DNA of 64,000 nucleotides. Origin: Dirofilaria immitis. Taxonomy: Eukaryota; Nematoda; Chromadorea; Rhabditida; Onchocercidae. Location of the stretch: assembly GCA_024305405.1 (NCBI GenBank), contig JAKNDB010000088.1, forward strand, positions 3,490,001 through 3,554,000, written 5' to 3'. Below, one piece after another: positions 1 to 13,200 of this stretch (positions are counted from its first letter, which is position 1; the number at the start of each line of letters is the position of its first letter). The position numbers and the translations under genes are program-made. Under the pieces are notes generated by a model. It ran no database searches. It worked only from the letters and a program-made list of their open reading frames with translations, and was not told the DNA's origin.

Positions 1-2018
1 TAAACGATATCTAATGATAAAACTAATGATGCAATCCGACAAATCATTTCATTTAATTCTTTCCCATTTAATTAATTAAACTATGAACTGATGTTTACCA
101 CTGATTTCCAAAGTAAACAAAATGCATTAGCTCTTTTATTTATTTTTTGTTTTGTGTTTCCAAGAATTCAATTAAAACATTTCAATCACTGATATTTTCG
201 AATTAATTAAAAAATTTTGAATTGAATATAAAAGATAAAAATCTTCTCAAAATAAATTTTTCTTTCTTTTGATTTATATGCTTGTTATCAAAAACCAGCG
301 CACTTCTTTGTGATTCTGTAAATAATATTCGGTGGTAATTTTCGAACACTTTGTAATAACGATAGCAAGACAAGAAACTAAAATGTCCTTCTTTTCGTTA
401 AACAGGTTTTCATAACATCCCAAAAATAAAAAAATAAATTTATATTCATGGCAGCAACATTCCAACAAAAATATTTAGAAAGAGAAAATGAATGTTGAGA
501 GTTGAATAAATAAAAATTCCAATGATTTTAAAGAAAATGCTATGTCGAGGAATGCAATAGTATCTCATTGTTGGTGCTGCTCTCGAAATCAACCAAACTC
601 TCGGCAGAAGTTGCGTATTAAATGTAACAGAATGAACTAAAAACAGAAAATGAAAGATTTCGCATTTTCTTTGAATTTTAAAGGAATTATTTCTCAACAA
701 AACCGAATTTCGAATTTTGGTCCGATAGTTAGAATAATTGACAAAATACCCAAAATTGTCTTCTTGTAATACTTAAAGAATTACTTTTTTTAACTTCATT
801 CGGCAGCATCATCTTATAAAGTTTTCATGATCCAATTTCCAATTTATTTTTCGAAATGATATACAATTTTATCCCTAACAAAATTTTTTGGAAAATTTTT
901 GCCAAAATCAAATAAACTAAATAAAATTTTGGAAATATGTGATGAATATGCTCTGAGGGTTATTTCATTCACAATTTATTATTGTTCCATTCGAAAGTTA
1001 TCACAGAACTTTCCTATGATTTAAGCAAACATACTGCAAATTTTTCATTTGTATAACTATTTTCAAAAAAAAGAAGCCATTATTCCCAAATTTGTTAAGA
1101 TATTCTTAATCACTTCAGGAAGTTTTATAATTAAAAGCTCCGATCTTCAACAATTTCGTTAATCAAATGCATAAAAATGTTTCGAAAAAACTTGCTTTTA
1201 GATAATCTCATTTTTTTATACTATTTCGAAAATTTCCCTAAAATCTCATGCAGAAAAAATTTTTGTATAGCATAAAATACTTTAATCATGTGACTCAAAT
1301 AATCACAATATACGTGTACGTGACAAACGTTGTACGTATGTATATATGTACGTAAAAGAACGTACGTAAGGGACGTTCCTAAGATTAATAATTTTTTTAT
1401 AAGACATTTTCAAGATTTCTCATTATTTTCAGACGAATTTCATCATTTACAAATTCTTAAGATCGCTTAGCAAAAATATTGAAGTAAATTTATTCCGTGA
1501 TGTAAACATTACTTTTAGCTTTGCAATAATAATTTTTTTTGGGGCATTTTTTTCAAACTCTAGCAATATTCACATCGTAAAAATTTCAGTCAACACCGTT
1601 TTCCAAAATTTTAATTTCTGTCAATACCATAAATAGAAATCATTTACCAACCACAACAAAGAACATTCCCTTCTTTCGCTCTAATCAAATCACTGATTCA
1701 CTAATTTACTTAGTGTTTTCTCAAAATGGAAAAATAAAAGAAAATCTTATATGTATAATTATGAATTGAAATTATACTTCTTACCTGCCATTCGATATTT
1801 ATTCATTAATGTTATTACATGTTAATTGAATCACTGCATGAAATCGTTTTAATTTCGCTAAATAGATAATATCAAATGAATGTATCACGAGTTTACGTAC
1901 GAACGAAATTTTGATTTCATGAAATTTTTTAAAATATCAGGAAGTTATCGAAATTCCACAGAATCGAATTTGGCATTCATCGTTAGCACTAAGAAATATC
2001 TAGATAATCAATATGTAA

Positions 2019-2042
2019 GACGTGGACGTGGACGTGGACGTG
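2019..2042. repeat. GACGTG hexamer microsatellite
   Basis: About four tandem copies of the hexamer GACGTG, visible directly. It is GC-richer than its surroundings. No function is evident. Confidence 0.85.
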
Positions 2043-4610
2043 AAAAAGTCACAAGAGATAGCAAACAGACTAATCCGTGATGGTGACTATTTTCCTGAAT
2101 GATTGAAGCAATGCTTTAGAGATATTCACTTCTCGTCTTTCAGACAGTTCAATTCAAGATTCGTATCAGTGGGTGGCGCTCGAGACAACAAACAAATCCG
2201 CTCGCATTTTTGTTGAAGTGATGTGCCCACTTCCATCATGCCTGCATGATGTCTGTCTGGATCTTTTGGCGATCTGCCACACTCCATTTCTCAAATTTTA
2301 TTTTTTAAATTATGTGAAATGGAAAGAGAAAGAGATGGGATATATATTAACAATTTATTGGCATTTATGGTTATAGGGCATGCATATGCATTAAATAACT
2401 AGTTAAGTTAAGATGATAAATAGTTGCTAGATGATCGAAAAATAATAATTATCGATTAGCAAATCGATTTTACAATAATAAAACTGTTGTGGAATGTTGT
2501 GGGATGTTTACTAATTGCTATTATTATATAATTATGCATTAAATTAAATTAATCTAATTTACATTACAAATATATATCGATAACAATAAAATTTGCAGTG
2601 AAAATACAATATTACAACAATTGACAGAATTTCTACACACTTTTAATAACAAATAAGCAAATTGAGGCTAATAAATAAATGTTTGATAGCTAGAAATCGA
2701 ATATTTCCATTTGTTTACATTCACAGAATTGTTTGATGACTTAAATTACATCTTGAAATTATGTTGAATTGAATCTATGCGTCGTTATTATTATAATATA
2801 TATATCGATGAAATTATCTAATATGGAAACGATATTGTGAAACTATGCTCTTGATTAATAGTTACGTACTGATAATTTTAGTGAAAAAAAGATATATTGA
2901 TGGAAAGGGTTGCAGTGTTTACAGTTTTTTTTCTCTCGAAGTTCTTCTAAAATTTGCCTAAACAGTGAAGAAAAACAAACTGATTGGCTTTAATTGCTTA
3001 TCTATTTCTTCATCAATTATTTATCATTTTATTCAATCAGCAAATATTTATTTATTGTTTTGATTATTTATTTATGCTTATAATGCACAACAAGGCAAAT
3101 ACGTTCTTGCAAGAAAGTTTCATTTTCGGAGAAAAAATTGGGAAGCATATCTAACTTTATTCAGTAAATAATTTTTTCATTTATTTAATATTATTCATTT
3201 TCATTTTTTATTCCATTATTTAATTGTATCCCAAAATTATTCGTTGGATTAATGTCTAATTCATTCATAACAGATATTTGCATACAATAAATCAAATTTC
3301 AGTTTCAGTTTTAATAAATATATTTCAAAAAAAAATGATAATATCGCTCTAAGGTTATTTAAAAAGTTCATTTTTTATTAGTTAGTATATTTTTATTAGT
3401 TACTTTTATTAGTTAGAAAGAATATTGCAATAACTCAATATTTCATATCTCATAATAATATTTATTATTATTATTTATTATCATTAATTAAATTATTAAA
3501 TAACCACTATATAATGAAGCGTATTCATTTGAATGAAAGTATAATACATCTTGCTAATCATTTAATGATATTTTCAGGACATCTATAGTTATTAGAATAA
3601 ATTTTATTAGTTTAACATAACAATAAGTAAATCCATTTTGAATTAAAATTATGAAAAAGCAAATTTTACAATATGTTTCAGGCAAAAACTCAAATTTGTG
3701 AAATCATAAGAATTTAAAAATTATTGGGAAATTATCTGAAAATTTTGGAAAAAGAATTAATCAATACTTTCCTTTTTCTTTCTTAAATCATTCTTTCTTA
3801 AATTTATTCGTTTCCTAATTAGTGATAGAGGTCAAAGTTTTCGACATGAAAAAAATTTACAGAGAACTTAAGATATAAAAAGTCGGATTGGAAAATTTCA
3901 TGAAATATTTATAGCACATGAATGAATGCGAGAAATAGAACAAACGATCATAAAGATGTAAATCGAATGGATAAATATTGTTCCGGGATGTTTTATTCTT
4001 CACTTTCATTTTTTTAATTTAAATTTGTTAGGTAAATTATTCTTAAATTTTATTATTAAAATTGTTTCAAGTATGCCAGTAGTATTTAACAAAAAAATTT
4101 TAAGCTATTTAATATTTCAATTTTACTGTACACGATAATATATTATACGACAATTATAAGTAAAATAATAGTGGTAAATTTAAAGTAATTGGATTAATTT
4201 GATTTGATGATTATCAAAATATATTATCGAGTAGTGAGGAGAGAAATTTTTACACGAACTTATTAGATTTGTTTTATAATAGCTTTGAGGAATTTTGAAT
4301 GATTGGTTCAAAATCTTTCAATTCGAAACATTTATATACTATATACAAATACTATCTTTCAGAATATTACTGTTTACTTTAGTTAAAAATTGAATAAATA
4401 AATTCTATAATATTATACAATGAATGATTGTATTTAATATAATATCATTGAAATGTAATGTCATTGTTGGTAAATATTTAAAAAAAAAGAAAAAAGACCA
4501 AACAATTATATATAGTACGATTACAAGGAGTATGAAAGTGATATCAAACAGGAGACGAATAATCATTGGCCCAATATATTATACCATATAACTTATTCAT
4601 TTTTAATCGT

Positions 4611-4629
4611 TATATATATATATATATAT
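4611..4629. repeat. TA dinucleotide microsatellite
   Basis: Uninterrupted TA repeat visible directly. Similar AT runs lie at 14425-14451, 38997-39026 and 44490-44511. Confidence 0.9.
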
Positions 4630-6809
4630 CAATAAATACATATTTTGTATCAAAAACTGCAGGAAAGTTATGTAAACAACGACACTAATGAACCGAAAAA
4701 TTTCATTTATGAAAAGTATCCTGTAATTCCCATGAATAAATGTTCTTCTCGATAGAAATTCATTCTGCAAGTTACGGTATAGAAGAAATGATTCAATGAT
4801 ATTTCTTATGGTGTAATATATATACAAAGCTTCTTCTGTTAATGCATAAAATACTTAAAAATAAAATAAAATTTTTCTTTTTCCTTTATATCGTATTTAC
4901 AAGGAAAAAATCAAATTAATTTCAAGAATGAATTAATTGCAACATAATTTTAAAAATTTTACCGCATCTTAAATAACTTAATCAAGAATGAATTCAAATA
5001 AAGAATTCACACTGTTCGTATATATTCCATTTTTACGAATTTCACTTTTCCTACACGGAAATTGCAGAATATATCTTTTGCAAAATTGTTTATAATGACA
5101 AAATGTTCATTATCATTGTTCATACATGCTATTGATGTCTTGGAAGAAGAAATAACATCACTTACAAGTGAAACAAGGTCATTGAGGAGAAGTTTAAAAA
5201 AAAAAAAAACTGGCAATATCAGAGAAATGGATGGATGAAGAATATTTTATCCAACGTCAAATAAGTAGCAATAGCACTATAGATGTCCTCGAAGATGCGA
5301 AACTGCGATCGGATCACATTTCGTCGAGAATGTTGTAATAAATAACCCAATGAAAATAACAATAATGAATTTCATTAAAGAGAAGAAAGATGAATCTTAA
5401 AAAAATTGCCACTATGCGGTGAAGTTCCCAATAATCAATACATAAAATGTTAAAATAACTATTAGTTTTCAGAAACGAAAATTGATATTATTTTATCCTA
5501 TTTTTTCCATGCTATGCCTCCATCTTGTAATTCAATCTTCGTTTAATAAGTTCTAAAGGACTTATTTTTCAAGAAGAAAAATCAATAACGTAAATTTTCG
5601 GGAAGAGAACGGATTTTCGTAAAATTGAAGATATGAAAAAGTGCAACAAGAAGCGCTTCCATTTAGGAATCCCACCTTTCACTTCCTTCATATTCCTTAG
5701 TAAATAATTTCATTTCTATTAGTCTATTTTGGAAGACAAATCTGCAAGGAACCTGAAAAACAATCATTTTTTTCCATTTATGAGAAATATCAGCAAAACT
5801 TCTCTCAGATTTCTATATATTGTGAATCTCTTCCTTGCAGACATTTCATCAGTCATTGAAAAAAAGGTTTTCATTTTCACAGCAGAAAAGCTAAAAAAGA
5901 AGTTGAAATTAAACCAGAAAAAGAAGGAATGAAAGCCGCAGAAAGATTATAGAATTTTAAACATAGATAATTTCTGGACAAACTCTCTTCTCTTCTTAAA
6001 CTGTTTCTGTCTGATGTTTGATGAAAAAAATTGTTTTGCTAAAACATCATCACAAAATACTTTATGTATTATCATCATTTAAATGACAGCACAGCATTTC
6101 ATTTAAATTTTAGTTTTTCTTTGATTTTAATAGAATTTTCAAGAAAATGATTAATTAATATTATCAGTTCACTTTTCAGTTTTTAGTTTCATTTCTAAAA
6201 AAATTCGCATATTATTCCATATATAAACACAATCTTTTTCCCATAATTTTTTAGTCATCTCTTTTTCTAAATTATTAATATTAACTAAATAACTTCCAAT
6301 TTTTGTTCACAATTGTCAATTTCCTAGTAAAAAATTTCTGAGATTTTGAAGAATTGTTTAAGCTGAAAATCTGAATGAACTCTTTGACCTTTTACTGAAC
6401 TATATACATATCATATATATTTCTAAATGGTTTGCAATTTTTTCAAAAACAAAACATTCATTAACAATTAATGCACAAAATTTATGGCAACTATGTGGAA
6501 GAAGGAAGAAGAGCTAATCCATTACTATCGAAAAGTTGATGCCCTATACTTCGCTATATAGGAAAAAATTAATGTATCGGAAATATCGCGCAAAATTATA
6601 AATACATATTGTGCTTCATCATTTTATTATCGTTTGGTTTTGAAGAGACAAATTTTTATAAACATTTTCTTTTTCTTGAAGCTCTCAATTTAAATTTGAA
6701 TTTCTTGTTGAAGGGGCATACAATCAGAATCAATTAAGAATCAGTGAACTAACTAATTATAGCAGAAGCATCACATCTCTACTGCTGCCTGCACTAGCTT
6801 ATGCCACCA

Positions 6810-6862
6810 TATATATATGTGTGTGTGTATGTGTGTATGTGTGTATGTGTATGTGTATGTTT
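6810..6862. repeat. TG/TATG microsatellite
   Basis: Alternating TG with interspersed TATG units over about 50 bases, preceded by a short AT run. Visible directly. Confidence 0.9.
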
Positions 6863-7401
6863 GTCTATATGTCCGTCGTCTGTACCGGAAGTAAGGCTTT
6901 TTAGACTGAACAACTTTTCATATATTTAAGCTAATTTCCGGTTGTACTTTTCAAATAGAAGTAGTTGAAGAGATAATGATGTTCTTGAAAGAGAGAGAAG
7001 GTGAAAATTTTTAAAGGGAAGTTTTTGTTGTTATCAAATAGGAGAGAGGAAAGGAGACAAACTGAGGAAGAAGTATGAGCTGACGGAAATATGGACGATG
7101 GCACTAACAGGTACAGACATATTCTGATAGACACGCGGACACAGCCACTCTCCCAACACATTACTCATTGACCAGACACTTGAGAAATCCTTTGGCGTAA
7201 CGCCAGCAGTTCTTTTTCTTTTGATAAAACTGGCAATACAAATAGAAAATTGCAGCAACGACATGTGAGGGACCATTGGAAGTCCCTGTAAAGGGTGATA
7301 GTTTAAAAAGGACGTCGATACTTTGATGAAGAAATGGGAAAAGGAGAAGGTTGTTGTCATCTGGTGAGAAGTGACATTATGAAAAGACGATAGCATCATA
7401 T

Positions 7402-7447
7402 ATGATAAAACAAGAAGCCAAGTCTGATAAAACAAGAAGCCAAGTCT
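7402..7447. repeat. 22-bp tandem duplication
   Basis: A 22-bp unit beginning TGATAAAACAAGAAGCC is present twice in direct tandem with no mismatch. It looks like a recent slippage duplication. Confidence 0.85.
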
Positions 7448-7475
7448 ATCCTTCTAATATGGATAGCAACTGCTT

Positions 7476-7499
7476 CTTCATTCATTCATTCATTCATTT
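7476..7499. repeat. ATTC tetranucleotide microsatellite
   Basis: Five to six copies of ATTC in tandem. A shorter run of the same unit lies at about 8329-8348. Confidence 0.85.
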
Positions 7500-7609
7500 T
7501 TCATTTTAGCATTAACATTTCTTATGAACATAACTGCTGCCATTATCAACATTCTCTCTAATGAGCATTTTAATTTTCTAATTTAGAAATTTTCTAAGGG
7601 ATCGTCTAT

Positions 7610-7656
7610 CATCAGATATTTCTTGAATAAAATCATCAGATATTTCTTGAATAAAA
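7610..7656. repeat. 24-bp tandem duplication
   Basis: A 24-bp unit beginning ATCAGATATTTCTTGAATAA occurs twice in tandem. Confidence 0.85.
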
Positions 7657-10284
7657 AGTTTTGCTAAACAAAAAAGAAAATACGTATGATTTTTGATGAT
7701 ATTGTATTAGGAGCAGAGTTCTATGAAAGATGTTGAAGATAGCAACAATTATTTAAATACTGGAAATGTTTCAATATAAAATTCCATCTACATTAACCTA
7801 TAATAAATATTCTAGCTTGGCATATTTATTATTAATAAATACAGCATTTTTTTTTAAATTTTTCTTTTAATTTCTAAATTTATTACAAAATTTCTTGCGC
7901 ATTTTCATTTGAATTCATCTACATCCTCATATATATTAAGCATCACTACTGCACTTAAAGATCGAGATCGACAGAATGGATGGATAAATGATAGTGTCAT
8001 CTTATCCAAATGACAACAATAATGAGTCAATATAGATGTGATAAATGGACCTTGGCTTCCTGCCAACTTCCTCCATTTTGTGGCTTCTAAATATGTCTGT
8101 GTGTTTTTTCTGCCTGTCTGTGCCATCCTGTAATTTGTTTTTAAAAAGATTTCAAAAAATTTGCGGCATCTGCACACAAGTATGTGATTGTTTGAAAATT
8201 CATCAGGTGGAGGAAAGATCATAACGATGTGATGGAAAATAGAGGAATCTAATAAAAGGTCAGCGAAAGGAAAGATTGCCGGAAATATTCGGAGATGAAT
8301 AATTTATTCAGATTATACATAACAATTCATGCATTCATTCATTCATTACATTCACGTATATTTATTCTTATTCGATACAGCTTACTCGAAAAAGTTTGTC
8401 CAGAAAGAGAAGGCTCATTTTGGTGAGAAGCTTTAGCTTGTCTCAATGACAGCCATTAAACCATCCTATCGTAAACGGCCTGAAGTTATAGGACATAATG
8501 CGAATGGCTCGAATCTCATCTCGTTCTATTCTCATCTATTTCATTATTTTCAAATAAATTCGATGAAAACTCATATAAATTAGCAATGAATGGTTATAAA
8601 ATAATGACGAAATACATTTTTTATTTACGATTGATTTTTGCATAGCTGTAAAGTAGAGAAGAACTAAATTATAATAATATAAAAGTATTCTGAGGAGATA
8701 GATATATTACCAATTTTTGAATAACAATTTCTCCTTTCAACCAGATAAGTCGATGATTCAAATTTCTTCAAATGGCTCTGTTCCTTTTAGAAATCCAAAA
8801 AAGAAAACAAACTTTTAGTTTCTCATTTCGATTTTGTGGCTTTAATAAGTTTTGACTATAATCAAATTCTTACTAAGAGATAGGTATATTGAAAATAATA
8901 TTCTTTGTTTTTTTTTTACGTTGCAACGAGGTCCACAGACTTGCAAATTCATTATTTCCACTTAAGCTCTAAACCTTGCCAAAGGCAAAGTCCTAAGAAC
9001 CAATCTCAAACTGGAGTAATTAAGCCTTTAATAAGATAAGTTATTCTAGCACAGCAACGAACCGTAATCAAATACGAGACTCATCCTTTCGCGCCATTTC
9101 GAGATTAACTCTGAGGTGATCAGAGTCACCACCTTTATTGGGAATGCATAAACATGATGATTAATATGATTTACAGTATCTTGACTTATAATTTCTTACA
9201 TCTCTAACACATCCGCTTATGAATTTTTATATTTTCTTTTACCTAGGGAATCTTTTCGTTATTCACGACAACAAGAACTAGCAGTTAGAGATGGAAATAA
9301 AATTGTAAAGTGATACTTCATGAATAGCTAATCCATATTTGAAGTATTACTAATTCTTGGGTTCAGAAAGTTTTTCACAATTTTCTTAGCTTCTCATATT
9401 TCATGAATATCTAATAAATTACCACTGCATAAACCGAACATGCACAAAAATTTCTTTTTTAACGTTTTGAAGATTGATAGGCCTGACTGAAACATAGTAA
9501 ATATCGAATTTGAGAATAGTAATTTTTCGGGAAGATTAAGTGATTACGTCAGTTTGACCGTCTCTGTTTCATAACAATCGTTGCCTAATACTTGAATGCT
9601 TCACTGCTTCTGTCATCCTAGAGTAATGTTAAAAAGTATTATCCTCATATGAGATGATTCTGGCATTACTGAAACTAATGAACATCTCGATGAATTATTC
9701 ATCTTTTTCCGATACCATAATGTTAAATACAAATATAGTCTCCCGATACTATAACAATTCAGCAAACAATTACACCTTATCAGAATAATCAGGTCGTCTC
9801 GATATCACATGCGATTATTTCTGGAAGAGAGAAATAATTCTTCTACTTTATGCTTTTCTTTTATCGCATAAACAATTTTTGTAAAATTTTCATCTCAATT
9901 CTTTTTCAGAGAAGTCAAGAGATAGAGCGAAAGAGATTTGCTGCAAAATATTTATAAAAAAAAGCAAGCACTAGATATGCGACCTTAACAGAAGCATGCT
10001 GTGTGATGATAAAGCTTTAGCCAGCATTATAAGCCTCAATTTCTATATGTGGAATAGGTATAGAAATTGGTCAAAAGTTAGCAAGATATCGAATTTATCG
10101 CATTCAAATCTTTCCACCCAATTTAATAATGAAAAGACATAAATTGACTTGAAAGAAGCGTAATTTATTAGAATAGAAAGTGTCGAACACAAGATTTTTG
10201 ATTAAAAACAGAGTTTCAAGATGCATAAATTAAGACTGATCAAGAATTCTTTTAACCAAGTAATATTTCAGAAATGAAGCAATT

Positions 10285-13200
10285 TTATGAACGCAATATC
10301 ATCGATTGCAAGTGCACTGAGTCATGAAGACTCAAATCACAACCATATTCGATTATTGATGTTTTGAATTCTTTCAATGCTTCACTCTGACATTTCTGCA
10401 TAATTTCGGATTTCATACAGTTGTAATATTGTCGAATGCCGCGACATTTCCTCTAAAAATGCTATCGATTTTATAATATTAATTTAATGAATGCATTATG
10501 TCAATCAAATCAACATTCCCAAGGAATTTGAATTTAAAATTTTTCAGTTTTATGATGCATGGAAACAATGATTAATTATTTAATTGTTTACCTGATCCTT
10601 TCCCGGCTCTGTTACACCACTAATAAATATTTGACATTTTTTATTGTAAGTAGTAGTCACTTCCACAATACATTCATAGTGTTTCATGAAGCGTTTAATA
10701 TTCTGAGGAGTACAAATATATCCAAAGTGATCACGAGCGAATCGAACCTATGTTTCAATTAAATTGATTCATAATTTAATTAATTCAATTTTTCAAATAA
10801 CTGAATGAAGAATTTTAAATTCTAAATTTAACTTATGCCCATATAAATATCGAGATCATTAAAATATAATAGCCTTATTTTGTAACTTATTTATGCAAAC
10901 ATTTCAGTTAATCAAAGTTAACATTTCATCTTCATGCAAAGTTTTACCTAATTTGATTTATTTCTTAATTGTCCTAAAAATTAACAAACCATTTCATCGT
11001 TAAGACAAATCATGATCGATTCAAAGCCAGAACACAGAAATGCATCTACATAATTGTCACAAAGCTCTAGTAATTCTTGCCGAGTGTATTTATACATAGG
11101 AAATGATACCTATAAATTTTGTTATTATTGACCAATATGCAAAATAACTATTAAATTAAATTTAAATGATCCAGTTCAAAACATATAATCTGCTTTCAAA
11201 AAAGAAAAAATTGATGTTAAGTAAATTTCTCATTCTCTCAATTTAACATTTTATATATTTCTCAAAAATTGTATATCTTCCAGTTTTTAGCTTCTGGACA
11301 AATTCCTTGCACGCTAAAAAAAAACATTGATACAAAAACCCATATAATGTCGTTTGTCTGAACTATTTAAAGCTCGTACGATCAGCATATCAAATCATGA
11401 CAACAATATATCAGAGTTACTATATCGACAATACTTAACTTTTTTTCAAACTTACATTTTTCAATAATGGTCTTTGTTGCATTATGTTCTTCCAGGTAAG
11501 CATTAATGGATGGACACACAATCGTGCCTTTGCTTGCATTTCTGCAGTACATTTTTGGATAATTGATAGAAAAATAATTCACCATCCAGAATCCTCACCG
11601 AATGTGTCTTCAATGTTTCTTTAATCGAGGAACTCGTCGTTTGTTTTTCAAATCGGCCACTATTATTATCCTCCGTTTCTTTCACTGGTGTCGTTTCCAT
11701 GTTTACTGAAAATGAACAATCGTAAAACATTTCATTTCTGTAATTAACCTCAGAAGCTAATTTAACAGTATATTCGTAGATTTTATTTGAATGCTTATTG
11801 TCTTTTATTATTTTTTTAGAATTTTCTTAAAGTATTTGAAAATTTAGGACATTTAGGAATTTGTGAGAGAACTAACTTCTAATTAAATTTTGGAATATTT
11901 AATTAAAATTTATATTGTAGTCGAAATAATTGAAAAAAATTTTGCTAACATTTGGAATAATTTAAACGAGCAATGCAACCAAAATTAGTGATTATTTCAG
12001 CAAAGAATAAATGAGTCTCCAGGGTACACTTCTGTTGTACAGTATCCAGCAAGCAATTAAAAAAATTTGTCATTTGATCACAGTGAATTGTCTTCGTATT
12101 ATTTTTACTATTCTGAATTATATTCGTACATTCCTGTAGTGATTCCAGTTTTTTAAAACTTCAAGCTAATCGATAAGTGATTATAAAACAAAATAATCAG
12201 CCAAAGAATATTACTTTGAATCACTTCCATTCCATCACTGATATCTATTTTATTTGCATTCTTAGTGATAATTTTAGCATTTTATTTTTTCCTAAATCTT
12301 TCTAGAAAAATTAAAGTATAAAGTAATGCTAAATTAAAGACTGATGTTGTTAATGTTGTTAAGATGGGGAAAAAATTATAAATGAACAACATGATAGCTA
12401 AATCAAATGAGTTGATAATTTTGCATAATCCTTTCTAAATAACACATAAAAATTTGTAAAGCTATGGGCCAAATCAATATTAGTTTAATTTTATAAAAAT
12501 ATGGATTAGTAATTTGAAATTATCAAAAAGTTTAAGGTAAAAAGCATATTTCGATAATCGTTTTTAGATTTTATAATTCTGTTTTTATTTTTTTTCTTTT
12601 TACAATAATTAATGACATAAAAATTATAGGATTTTAAACTAATAATTTTCATCGTCAAGTTTGCTTCAAAATTTTCATGGCTATAAAATAGCAATTATAA
12701 ATTAGTGCCTTTTTTCGTTGATTGCCTTCCTAAGGCATGCAAAAGATTCAGATATTTTGCCGTCTCCTGTTTTCGAACAAATTACTCCAAAATGCTCATC
12801 CACAAATTCCATCAGCTGAAGTTTTGGTTAGATCAAATTATGGTATTTATTTGGTAGCACTGAAGTAAATTTTACAATATCTAAACATATAATGAAATTA
12901 AAGATGACGATAATTGCAAAAATTATAAATTGCATTGCTCTTTTTCAACAAAGAAAGGAATAATTATTTTAAAGAAATAAAGTTGTGCGCAAAAAATTGC
13001 GAATTTCATATGCATTAATTTGTTTGGAATTTATGTTGACACTTTTTTTTTGCCTTTAATAAATCATAATTTTTGCATAAATAATATGAAATTCTTAATT
13101 AATAGATTTATAAATTTATTTTTATAAAATTTTTATAAAAGATTATTTATAATATCTTTTATTGTAATTTATTCGTACTATGCTTTTAATGAATTCATTG

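Larger units (their letters stand above)
1..10284. other. Gene-poor AT-rich stretch
   Basis: About 10 kb in which I find no exon chain with consistent splice phases and no recognisable protein motif on either strand. Open frames here are short and low in complexity. The stretch holds simple repeats (listed separately), an ACGT-rich palindromic patch near 1310-1370 and several homopurine or homopyrimidine runs. It lies downstream of the 3' end of the secreted-protein gene that ends at 10285. It may be intergenic, or a long intron of a gene beyond the left edge. Confidence 0.5.

Noticed and set aside
7034..7435. 133-codon minus-strand open frame
   Set aside because: It overlaps another open frame, contains repeat-derived sequence, has no family motif and no flanking exons.
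11225..11311. Minus-strand segment beginning CKEFVQKL after a TTTTTTTTTAG acceptor
   Set aside because: Its exit phase does not fit the next exon. Joining 11456 to 11109 in phase 0 gives a better match to repeats 1 and 2.
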